Below are positions 1 through 5,639 of a DNA stretch of 5,748 nucleotides, in pieces. The stretch is from Prolixibacteraceae bacterium (GTDB lineage: Bacteria > Bacteroidota > Bacteroidia > Bacteroidales > Prolixibacteraceae). The first letter of the stretch is position 1. Each line of letters opens with the position of its first letter. Position numbers and translations under genes: made by a program. The stretch covers positions 1-5,748 of the forward strand of contig JAQIDF010000518.1 in NCBI GenBank assembly GCA_027858145.1, written 5' to 3'. The notes below the pieces were generated by a model. It did not search any database. It saw only the letters and a list, made by a program, of their open reading frames with translations, and had not been told where the DNA came from.

Positions 1-17
1 AAAGGCAGAAACCTGCC
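1..17 (-). terminator. Possible terminator after mutL, cut by window edge
   Basis: On the minus strand, 18 bases past the mutL stop codon, GGCAG and CTGCC form a five-base-pair GC-rich stem around a GTTT loop, followed by TTT at the window edge. Any longer U tract would lie outside the window. Position and orientation fit an intrinsic terminator, but the stem is short and the tail is unseen. Confidence 0.4.
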
Positions 18-35
18 ATCATGTCAAGATGCTTT

Positions 36-1883
36 TTATTTTAAACGCTTTTCAATTTCTTCGAGCTTCATTATTTCAATTACAGGCTTACCGGTAGGTG
101 TATAGTTGGGTGTTTGGCATGCAAAAAGACTGTCGATAAGGCTACCGGCCTCTTCCTTTGTAAGCTGCTGCCCATAGCCAATAGATGAAGCAATGGCAAG
201 CGAAGTTGCCAGTTTTTCTTTGGTTTCATCTTTTATGTTCCCGGCCGATTCCTTGTATTGTGCAAAGGCTGTTTCAATAATGTTTTTGGCATTTGAATCG
301 TCGATAAACCCCGGAATACCGTTAATGATAAACGTTCCTGGGCCAAACTCACGAACATCGAAACCAATGGCATTCAAATCGGGTATCATGGTTTCAAACA
401 AAGCGGCATCGGCATGGTTCATTTCGATAGTTTGCGGGAAGAGCAACTGTTGGCAATATCCTTCTTCGTTGGTAAGGGTTACCATAAACTGCTCGAACAA
501 AATACGCTGGTGCGCCCGGCGCTGGTCAATAACCATCAGTCCCGATTTTACCGGCGTAAGTATGTATTTATTCTTAAGTAACAACAAGTTGCGCCCTTGC
601 TCTACCGGAGCATTATCATTGTGTTCGATAAAGCTCGATTGTTCATTTTCTGACTCAGGCTTTACAGCGAAATCCTGCGATGGCCCTCCATACAGCTTCT
701 CCCAGTTCTCGGCATTGGTTTTATCCGGGTTCGACGAAAACCCCCGCGAAGGCACCGAAACACTTTTTTCTTCTTCAAAAGGATTGTATGTAGGGTCTAT
801 TTTTACCTGTGGCATTGAAATACCCTCCGAAGACCTTGGTGAAACAGGGATATCGAAGCTTCCCTCCTGGTCGAAATCAATGCTGGGGATTACATTAAAC
901 TTACCCAAACCTTCGCGTACAGCCGCCTGCAACAATTGCCAGAGGGCACTTTCGTTTTCAAACTTTATTTCAGTTTTAGTGGGATGAATATTAATATCGA
1001 TGGTTGACGATTCAACTTCAAAAGCAATAAAATAAACGGGAATCAGGTCTTTGGGCAATATTTTTTCATACCCCTGTGTAATGGCCTTATGCAAAAAAGG
1101 GTGCTTCATGTAGCGCCCGTTTACAAAAAAGAACTGCTCACCAAACGACTTACGCGCAATTTTAGGTTCGCCTATGTAACCCGAAATTTTCGCGATAGAT
1201 GTTTCCACTTCAATCGGCACCAGACTGTTTCCAATATTCTTTCCAAACAAGTGCACAATACGCTTTTTGAAATTATCAAAAGGCAAATCGTAAATAGGAC
1301 TGTCGTTATGATACAACGAAAAAGCAATAGAAGGATTGGCCAGTGCTACCCGCTGTACTTCGGTCATAATATGCCTTAGCTCAGTGGTATTGGTTTTAAG
1401 AAATTTACGGCGAGCCGGCACATTAAAAAACAGGTTTTTCACCATAAATGTAGTGCCGGTAGGGGCAGCCGTGGCTTCCTGTGCCACCAGATCCGACCCC
1501 GAAATATGGATAAACGTGCCCACCTCGTCGTTTTCACTTTTGGTTTTCACCTCAACATCGGCCACCGAAGCGATGGATGCCAGTGCCTCGCCCCTGAAAC
1601 CCATGGTTTTTATGGAAAACAAATCGGCGGCATCGTTTATTTTTGATGTTGCATGACGCTCGAAAGCCATGCGCACATCGGTGGGCGACATGCCCATGCC
1701 ATTATCGGTAACCTGAATTAAGGTACGCCCGGCATCTTTTATGTAAACCTGAATTTTAGCCGCCCCGGCATCAATCGCGTTTTCAACCAACTCTTTAACA
1801 ACCGAAGCCGGACGCTGAATAACCTCACCTGCTGCTATCTGGTTGGCAACCGAATCGGCCAGTAAATGAATAATATCTGACAC
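36..1883 (-). CDS. mutL: DNA mismatch repair protein MutL
   Basis: MutL is the ATP-driven mediator that links mismatch recognition by MutS to strand removal. At 615 residues it has normal family length. The N-terminal GHKL ATPase (about 1-215) shows ANQIAAGEV (13-21), the KELVEN helix with presumed catalytic Glu31 and Mg-binding Asn35, DNGMG (60-64), GFRGEAL (95-101) and PARRKF (156-161). The S5-like transducer domain follows (about 216-330) with HPTK (300-303), whose Lys contacts ATP. A variable polar linker (about 335-430) leads to the C-terminal dimerisation domain (about 430-600). There QQLLFP (478-483) matches the QxLLxP beta-clamp motif known from E. coli MutL. The endonuclease motif DQHAxxExxxxE is altered to DQRRAHQRILFE (453-464), and the late cysteine and CPHGRP-type motifs are absent (TPTGKP, 596-601). 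The start is GTG, preceded by AAAGGAGG four bases upstream and overlapping the stop of the preceding gene, which suggests translational coupling. Identity is certain; absence of nuclease activity is inferred. Confidence 0.98.
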   Translation of the reverse strand: MSDIIHLLADSVANQIAAGEVIQRPASVVKELVENAIDAGAAKIQVYIKDAGRTLIQVTDNGMGMSPTDVRMAFERHATSKINDAADLFSIKTMGFRGEALASIASVADVEVKTKSENDEVGTFIHISGSDLVAQEATAAPTGTTFMVKNLFFNVPARRKFLKTNTTELRHIMTEVQRVALANPSIAFSLYHNDSPIYDLPFDNFKKRIVHLFGKNIGNSLVPIEVETSIAKISGYIGEPKIARKSFGEQFFFVNGRYMKHPFLHKAITQGYEKILPKDLIPVYFIAFEVESSTIDINIHPTKTEIKFENESALWQLLQAAVREGLGKFNVIPSIDFDQEGSFDIPVSPRSSEGISMPQVKIDPTYNPFEEEKSVSVPSRGFSSNPDKTNAENWEKLYGGPSQDFAVKPESENEQSSFIEHNDNAPVEQGRNLLLLKNKYILTPVKSGLMVIDQRRAHQRILFEQFMVTLTNEEGYCQQLLFPQTIEMNHADAALFETMIPDLNAIGFDVREFGPGTFIINGIPGFIDDSNAKNIIETAFAQYKESAGNIKDETKEKLATSLAIASSIGYGQQLTKEEAGSLIDSLFACQTPNYTPTGKPVIEIMKLEEIEKRLK

Positions 1884-1893
1884 TCTGCCTCCT

Positions 1894-2172
1894 TTATCTC
1901 AACATTAAATACAACAATAGCCCTAAAATTACGAGCAAAAACAATAAGCGGGTTCTCGATTTACGGCGTTGCGCACTAACCGACCATTTCCCGGTCGATA
2001 ACCCCCGCTTAAACTCACCTTTCGGAATGTAGGGCTTGTATTCGCCATCTTCATTCACTCCGGCCTCTGCCCTGCTCCGCCTATTACGTGCTTCACGTTC
2101 TTCCTTCTCGGGATCCCAGTAACGGGGATTCACATTGAAACGCTTTGCCTTTGGTGTATGAAAAAATCCCAT
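1894..2172 (-). CDS. Small basic single-pass membrane protein upstream of mutL
   Basis: This 92-residue protein has no function I can name. It begins MGFFHTPKAKRFNVNPRYWD, then a charged stretch rich in Glu and Arg (about 21-36), a short segment containing GEYKPYIPKGEFKRG (46-60), a basic patch QRRKSRTR (67-74), and a hydrophobic C-terminal helix (about 75-91, LLFLLVILGLLLYLML). It therefore looks like a C-tail-anchored inner-membrane protein with most of its mass in the cytoplasm. I recall similar short proteins beginning MGF beside mutL in other Bacteroidota, but cannot confirm this here. An in-frame upstream ATG would add 44 residues (start at 2304), but that extension crosses the -7 box at 2195-2202 and has unlike, hydrophobic composition, so the ATG at 2170-2172 is preferred. 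The gene ends ten bases before mutL and shares its promoter. Confidence 0.82.
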   Translation of the reverse strand: MGFFHTPKAKRFNVNPRYWDPEKEEREARNRRSRAEAGVNEDGEYKPYIPKGEFKRGLSTGKWSVSAQRRKSRTRLLFLLVILGLLLYLMLR

Positions 2173-2194
2173 TGTTTTCTGTTTTTTAAAAAGA

Positions 2195-2202
2195 CAAAGA
2201 TA
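2195..2202 (-). promoter_or_regulatory. Promoter -7 box for the small gene-mutL operon
   Basis: The minus strand reads TATCTTTG, an exact match to the Bacteroidota -7 consensus TAnnTTTG. It lies 22 bases before the ATG at 2172, predicting a 5' leader of about 15-20 bases. The expected -33 region holds only a T-rich run and no clean TTTG, so promoter strength is uncertain. The box supports the shorter start for the upstream gene. Confidence 0.6.
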
Positions 2203-2309
2203 ATTGTTTTTTAAGGCGAAAAAAAGAACCTTATCACACCCGTTCTTTTCATCATTGAGTAAAGCGAAATACGAAAAGTAGAAATAAGATAATGAATTGA
2301 TCATGGAAT

Positions 2310-2336
2310 AAAAAAAGCCCCGCCAAAGGCGGAGCT
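2310..2336 (-). terminator. Intrinsic terminator of tRNA-Gln
   Basis: On the minus strand AGCTCCGCC pairs with GGCGGGGCT (nine base pairs, one G-U) around a TTT loop and is followed directly by seven U residues. It lies just past the 3' end of tRNA-Gln and separates that gene from the mutL operon. This is a textbook rho-independent terminator. Confidence 0.9.
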
Positions 2337-2342
2337 CTTAAG

Positions 2343-2415
2343 TTGTCCCATCAGGGCTCGAACCTGAACTCTTCTGGACCAAAACCAGACGTGTTGCCAA
2401 TTACACCATGGGACA
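2343..2415 (-). tRNA. tRNA-Gln (anticodon TTG)
   Basis: Read on the minus strand, the acceptor arms TGTCCCA and TGGGACA pair fully, with the weak first pair U1-A72 that is typical of tRNA-Gln. The anticodon stem TCTGG/CCAGA encloses the loop TTTTGGT, giving anticodon TTG. The T arm TCAGG-TTCGAGC-CCTGA is perfect. Length is 73 bases including an A discriminator, and no 3' CCA is encoded, so CCA must be added enzymatically. The gene stands alone with its own promoter and terminator. Confidence 0.97.
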
Positions 2416-2443
2416 TTGTTTGTACGTATTTCAAAGACGGGTG

Positions 2444-2477
2444 CAAATTTATAAAAATTTTTAATCTGCCAGCAAAA
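2444..2477 (-). promoter_or_regulatory. Promoter of tRNA-Gln
   Basis: On the minus strand TTTTG (2477-2473) is separated by 21 bases from TAAATTTG (2451-2444), an exact TAnnTTTG box. The box ends 28 bases before the tRNA, leaving a short leader for RNase P to remove. This is a clear Bacteroidota housekeeping promoter by pattern. Confidence 0.75.
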
Positions 2478-2593
2478 TTTGTAAAAAATATTTGAATGTT
2501 TGTTATCGTTTATTTCAGCCAGACAATAAGTTTTTCATTGTCAATGCTTTTTATTTAGAAGCTATCAAATTAAGCAGGCAATATTTTTTTCTA

Positions 2594-2624
2594 TTTGTAG
2601 TTTTGGAAAAAAGATTTACATTTG
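2594..2624 (+). promoter_or_regulatory. Promoter of tRNA-Phe
   Basis: TTTG at 2594-2597 is followed after exactly 19 bases by TACATTTG at 2617-2624, matching both the -33 and -7 elements of the Bacteroidota sigma consensus. It ends 21 bases before the tRNA. It diverges from the tRNA-Gln promoter, with about 115 bases between the two -33 elements. Confidence 0.8.
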
Positions 2625-2645
2625 CCGCACATTCTGAAAAGCACT

Positions 2646-2718
<73 letters not shown>

Positions 2719-2723
2719 CACTC

Positions 2724-2760
2724 AAAAAGGGAACAAATACTACATTTGTTCCCTTTTTTA
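2724..2760 (+). terminator. Intrinsic terminator of tRNA-Phe
   Basis: A 15-base-pair perfect inverted repeat, containing GGGAACAAAT and ATTTGTTCCC, closes on the loop ACTAC and ends in a run of six T. It starts six bases after the tRNA. Because the stem is flanked by A and T runs it could also stop minus-strand transcription. Confidence 0.92.
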
Positions 2761-2771
2761 ATCAAAAGACC

Positions 2772-2807
2772 AAAAAATACCCGAATCCATATTGCATGAA
2801 TCCGGGT
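2772..2807 (-). terminator. Terminator of the AspT/YidE-type transporter
   Basis: In the minus-strand transcript, 12 paired positions (ACCCGGATTCAT with ATGGATTCGGGT) close on a five-base loop, then one A and six U residues follow. Two of the pairs are G-U wobbles that become A-C mismatches on the plus strand, so the hairpin is sound only in minus-strand RNA. This matches the orientation of the transporter, whose stop codon lies about 160 bases upstream. Confidence 0.75.
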
Positions 2808-2968
2808 AGCTTAACTCATTTCTCCTTGTTCCAACACACAGCCATTTCTTAACTTCAGAATAAAAGCCGTGTTTATCTTAAATAATTACAAGTTCAATTT
2901 AGAAAATCTATTTTACAAAGTCCAGTATTTTGTATAATAATTATCAATTACAACACCGAAAACACCTT

Positions 2969-4558
2969 TTAAACAAGAATGCCCAGAAGCTGCACAACTA
3001 TAATCAGAAGCACCATAGCCAAAGGATAAACTGTAGCATAAGCCACCGACGGGGCATTGGTGTCAGTCATGCTGTCAATAGCAGCTAGCCCCGGGGTACT
3101 TGTCATACTGCCGGTTAAAGCACCTAATAATGATAAAATATTCATTTTGAAAAAGATATTGGCAATTAAACTGGCCAGCAACATAGGAACAATTGTAATA
3201 ATGGCTCCGGCTACAAACATACTGATCCCGTTTTGTGCAAACGTGTCTACAATTTCAGCTCCGGCTGAAGTACCAACCGCAGCCATAAAGAAGAGTAAGC
3301 CAAACTGACGGATCAGCTGGTTGGCAGCGCCGGTCATTGTCCATAAAATAGGGCCGGTTTTACCTATTCGCCCAAGAAACAATCCTGATATTAACACGCC
3401 ACCTGTCAAACCCGGGCTAAAACTGAAGTTACCTACAGAAATATTTATTTTCCCGATTAGCACACCAAGTATAATCCCAATGGCCACTGGCATAAAATCA
3501 GTATCAGACAACCGGCGGTCATCATTACCAAATACATTAACAACTTGTTTCATGTTTTCCTTATCACAGGCAATCATAAGCTTATCACCAAAATGAATAC
3601 GCGAAGAAGGTGACGGGCTAATATTGATACCCGAACGGGTAATGCGGGTAATGGTTGCACCATAATTTCCTAGCAAGTTAAGCTGACCAATTGTCTTATT
3701 TACATACTCCTTATTTGTCACCAACACACGTCGTACATCAAATTTTTTAGACAAAGGAATTTCTTTATCAGTTGTATCACCAATTAAAAGCTTTATTCGT
3801 CCAAGTGCATCATCATCGCCTACAGCTTTAATAATATCGCCTTTTTGCAAAACAGTTTTAGGTGTTGGTGTTACTGCCACATCGTTATGCATTACCCGCG
3901 ATACAACAGCTTTGGTCATAAACCTAATTCGCAGTTCTCCAATAGTTTTCCCGGCAACTTTATCGTTCTGAACAACAAAATGAGCAGTATTTACTTCAGG
4001 AAAATCCGATTTCATGTCCGACATATAGTCCTCTTCGGCCTGTTTTATATTTTTCCGCATTATTTTGGGCAGCAAACTCACAAACAAAATTACGCCTATC
4101 ACACCAAAGGGATAAGCTACACCATAACCGATAGAAGCCAGTGGCGATCCGGTTGTATCAATTGCCGCAGCCAAACCGGGCGTACTGGTTAATGCTCCTG
4201 TTAATAAGCCAATTCCAACATTCATATCAATATCGAAAAGCCAGGTAACCCCAAGGGTTGTTAGTCCGGCAACAATTATTAATGTAGAAGAAAGAACTGC
4301 CAGGTTTTTCCCGTGCTTTTTAAACGCGCTGAAAAAACCGGGGCCGGCTTGTATGCCAATGGTAAAAATGAACAAAACAAGCCCGATTTGTTGAAATTCC
4401 TTTGGTATAACCACACCAAAGTGGCCAAATAAAAGAGCTATAAAAATAACAGCCGAAACATCCAGTGATATTCCTTTAATTTTAATACGCCCCAACATAA
4501 ACCCGAGCGCAACAATCAGAAAAAATGCAAAATAAATATTTGTAAGAAGTTCCATCAT
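2969..4558 (-). CDS. AspT/YidE-type membrane transporter with two TrkA-C domains
   Basis: This 529-residue inner-membrane protein has the family's duplicated layout. A first block of hydrophobic helices (about 4-165) is followed by two consecutive cytosolic TrkA-C (RCK_C) domains (about 193-260 and 274-345), then a second hydrophobic block (about 354-529). The family signature TSTPGLAA occurs once in each half, at 124-131 and 486-493, and GIQAGPGFF (68-76) has a weaker counterpart around 428-436. Length is close to that of AspT and E. coli YidE. AspT of Tetragenococcus exchanges aspartate for alanine; the substrate here cannot be read from sequence, and RCK_C domains usually bind small ligands that gate transport. 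The reading frame starts with two ATG codons at 4553-4558, 22 bases after a -7 box, with no Shine-Dalgarno. No neighbouring metabolic gene hints at a substrate. Family assignment is firm, substrate unknown. Confidence 0.92.
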   Translation of the reverse strand: MMELLTNIYFAFFLIVALGFMLGRIKIKGISLDVSAVIFIALLFGHFGVVIPKEFQQIGLVLFIFTIGIQAGPGFFSAFKKHGKNLAVLSSTLIIVAGLTTLGVTWLFDIDMNVGIGLLTGALTSTPGLAAAIDTTGSPLASIGYGVAYPFGVIGVILFVSLLPKIMRKNIKQAEEDYMSDMKSDFPEVNTAHFVVQNDKVAGKTIGELRIRFMTKAVVSRVMHNDVAVTPTPKTVLQKGDIIKAVGDDDALGRIKLLIGDTTDKEIPLSKKFDVRRVLVTNKEYVNKTIGQLNLLGNYGATITRITRSGINISPSPSSRIHFGDKLMIACDKENMKQVVNVFGNDDRRLSDTDFMPVAIGIILGVLIGKINISVGNFSFSPGLTGGVLISGLFLGRIGKTGPILWTMTGAANQLIRQFGLLFFMAAVGTSAGAEIVDTFAQNGISMFVAGAIITIVPMLLASLIANIFFKMNILSLLGALTGSMTSTPGLAAIDSMTDTNAPSVAYATVYPLAMVLLIIVVQLLGILV

Positions 4559-4579
4559 ATTATGGTGTTAATTAAGCTG

Positions 4580-4587
4580 CAAATTTA
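4580..4587 (-). promoter_or_regulatory. Promoter -7 box of the transporter gene
   Basis: The minus strand reads TAAATTTG, an exact TAnnTTTG match, 22 bases before the first ATG. A possible -33 TTG lies at 4604-4606, but the 16-base gap is short of the usual 19-21. The predicted leader is about 15 bases. Confidence 0.55.
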
Positions 4588-4803
4588 TGTTTTTAAACAT
4601 CCACAATCCCGTTTATACTGATTATTTAAAAAAGGCTTTACGTTTACGTAATACCAACTAAACTCTTCAATTTTTACGAAGATAAACGAACAACTTCTGA
4701 AAATCAATTCGAAAACAAAATTTATCTGTATAAAACCTACCAAACTACTGATATAATTATCAGCTATCGTTCCTGCTAAATTCTCCATTTCCCTTATTTG
4801 TTG

Positions 4804-4811
4804 TATATTTC
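4804..4811 (+). promoter_or_regulatory. Weak -7-like box before the 95-residue gene
   Basis: TATATTTC matches seven of eight positions of TAnnTTTG and lies 23 bases before the ATG at 4835, the same distance seen for the other genes here. No clean TTTG is found at the expected -33 spacing. The surrounding AT-rich sequence makes a chance match possible. Confidence 0.35.
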
Positions 4812-4834
4812 GTTAAAATTTAAAAAACCATAAC

Positions 4835-5122
4835 ATGGCAAATAAAAGAGAACTTAAAAAAGACATCCGATATTTAACTGAACAGGTTATCATGGATGCA
4901 TTAGAGGTCGCATCTACCTTCGATAATGATGATGACAAGAAAAAAGCACTGAACATTATTATTGAACTTACAAAAAGACATAACGAGCTTTTATCAAGAG
5001 CAAACCACCCCGATGGTAAAGAGAATCGAAAAATAGTAAAACAACACTACAATTCAATCATTAGCGACTTGCTTGACTCGTGCAACACTTCATACGAGAA
5101 GCTTGGAAAGCTTACCACTTAA
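4835..5122 (+). CDS. Small helical protein of unknown function
   Basis: This 95-residue protein opens MANKRELKKDIRYLTEQVI, continues with an acidic DNDDDKKK stretch (30-37), the segment TKRHNELLSRANHPDGKEN (46-64), and a C-terminal helix ending LGKLTT. It has no signal peptide, membrane span or obvious catalytic motif, and its heptad-like spacing of hydrophobic residues suggests an all-helical, cytosolic, possibly oligomeric fold. Similar short proteins with the pattern NHPDGK are, as far as I recall, common uncharacterised proteins in Bacteroidota. The ATG start has an A-rich upstream region without a Shine-Dalgarno, as usual for the phylum. It is transcribed away from the transporter and appears to be a single-gene unit. 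It is very likely a real gene, with function unknown. Confidence 0.8.
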   Translation: MANKRELKKDIRYLTEQVIMDALEVASTFDNDDDKKKALNIIIELTKRHNELLSRANHPDGKENRKIVKQHYNSIISDLLDSCNTSYEKLGKLTT

Positions 5123-5134
5123 TATCCAAAATAA

Positions 5135-5239
5135 TTGGAATGGGACGACGATAACCATGGCTACATACGCAACCTGTCAACTCCCGAAGAACAAAAACGG
5201 ATCAAATTAAGATTAGGGTGGATGAATTTATTTTTATAA
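5135..5239 (+). pseudogene. Short coding-like remnant or 34-residue ORF
   Basis: An open frame from TTG (5135) to TAA (5237-5239), closed upstream by TAA (5132-5134), translates as LEWDDDNHGYIRN followed by LSTPEEQKRIKLRLGW and MNLFL. The composition, with a charged helix and well-balanced codons, resembles the C-terminal end of a real protein far more than the stop-rich sequence around it. There is no ATG at its head and no Shine-Dalgarno, and it begins 12 bases after the stop of the preceding gene. It may be the tail of a deleted gene, or a small protein translated from TTG by coupling. I do not recognise the family. Confidence 0.35.
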
Positions 5240-5264
5240 CTTATCAACCACAAAAAAAATTAAA

Positions 5265-5432
5265 GCCACGAATGCACGAATAGTAATGTCTAATATTATA
5301 AAATGTGTTTCAGGATGTAAACTTTCATTGATCGTAAACTTTGGAGAGCTAAAACTTAACTACAAACGAATGATAAAATAAACACGAAATAAATTCCGAT
5401 TGCCATCGGAATAATATTCGAGCATTCGTGGC
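5265..5432. repeat. 168-bp element bounded by 18-base inverted repeats
   Basis: The left end GCCACGAATGCACGAATA (5265-5282) and right end TATTCGAGCATTCGTGGC (5415-5432) are inverted copies differing at one base. The symmetry continues outward as A8-TT at 5252-5261 and AA-T7 at 5433-5441, with three extra bases on the left. Inside lie a perfect eight-base-pair hairpin and the direct repeat GTAAACTTT (5317-5325 and 5334-5342). No transposase is encoded. This resembles a non-autonomous palindromic intergenic repeat or MITE-like unit; no target-site duplication is obvious. Confidence 0.6.
5393..5412. repeat. Perfect hairpin within the inverted-repeat element
   Basis: ATTCCGAT and ATCGGAAT form an eight-base-pair perfect stem around TGCC. 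It sits just inside the right terminal repeat. There is no adjacent T run, so a terminator role is not supported; a structural part of the repeat is likelier. Confidence 0.55.
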
Positions 5433-5535
5433 AATTTTTTTCGATGAATACAGCTTAATTTTGCTTCCTTATTGTTACGGATGAAACTAGCATGATCAGC
5501 TAGCTGAATACCACATATAATTACTCCTATGTGTT

Positions 5536-5574
5536 GAGGCTAAGGCTAAGGTTGAGGTTAAGGTTGAGGGTGAG
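5536..5574. repeat. Degenerate hexamer tandem array (RAGGYT)
   Basis: Six and a half consecutive six-base units read GAGGCT, AAGGCT, AAGGTT, GAGGTT, AAGGTT, GAGGGT, GAG. All keep AGG at positions 2-4, and nearly all substitutions are transitions. The plus strand is purine-rich and nearly free of C. No reading frame uses it. Confidence 0.75.
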
Positions 5575-5579
5575 TAGTC

Positions 5580-5615
5580 AATGACTTAATGACTGATTAC
5601 TAATGACCAATGACT
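5580..5615. repeat. Heptamer array (AATGACY)
   Basis: Four copies of AATGAC followed by T or C occur at 5580-5586, 5588-5594, 5602-5608 and 5609-5615, spaced by 1, 7 and 0 bases, and the seven-base gap GATTACT is itself loosely similar. It starts five bases after the hexamer array. Confidence 0.65.
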
Positions 5616-5639
5616 CATTTCTAGATGTGTATAAAACAC

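Noticed and set aside
193..1656. Plus-strand open frames of 96-264 codons opposite mutL
   Set aside because: They are antisense to a certain mutL gene, have unnatural Ser/Cys-rich composition, and show no promoter or recognisable motif.
2173..2304. 44-residue N-terminal extension of the gene ahead of mutL
   Set aside because: It spans an exact -7 promoter box, has a different composition from the rest, and the shorter start gives a natural MGFFHTPK terminus.
2522..2542. Hairpin GACAAT/ATTGTC between the tRNA genes
   Set aside because: Six weak pairs with a nine-base loop in AT-rich DNA are expected by chance, and its position matches no regulatory site.
3057..4192. Plus-strand open frames opposite the transporter
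   Set aside because: They are antisense shadows of a well-supported membrane-protein gene.
4585..4788. 67-codon minus-strand frame between the transporter and the orphan gene
   Set aside because: Its 3' end overlaps the transporter -7 box, its composition is that of translated AT-rich intergenic DNA (Phe, Ile, Asn, Tyr), and it has no promoter or conserved-looking motif.
5125..5139. Terminator for the 95-residue gene (TCCAA/TTGGA stem)
   Set aside because: The stem is only five base pairs, AT-rich, and lacks a following T tract.
5536..5615. CRISPR-like array
   Set aside because: The units are 6-7 bases long with little or no spacer; there is no 23-40 base repeat alternating with unique spacers and no cas gene.
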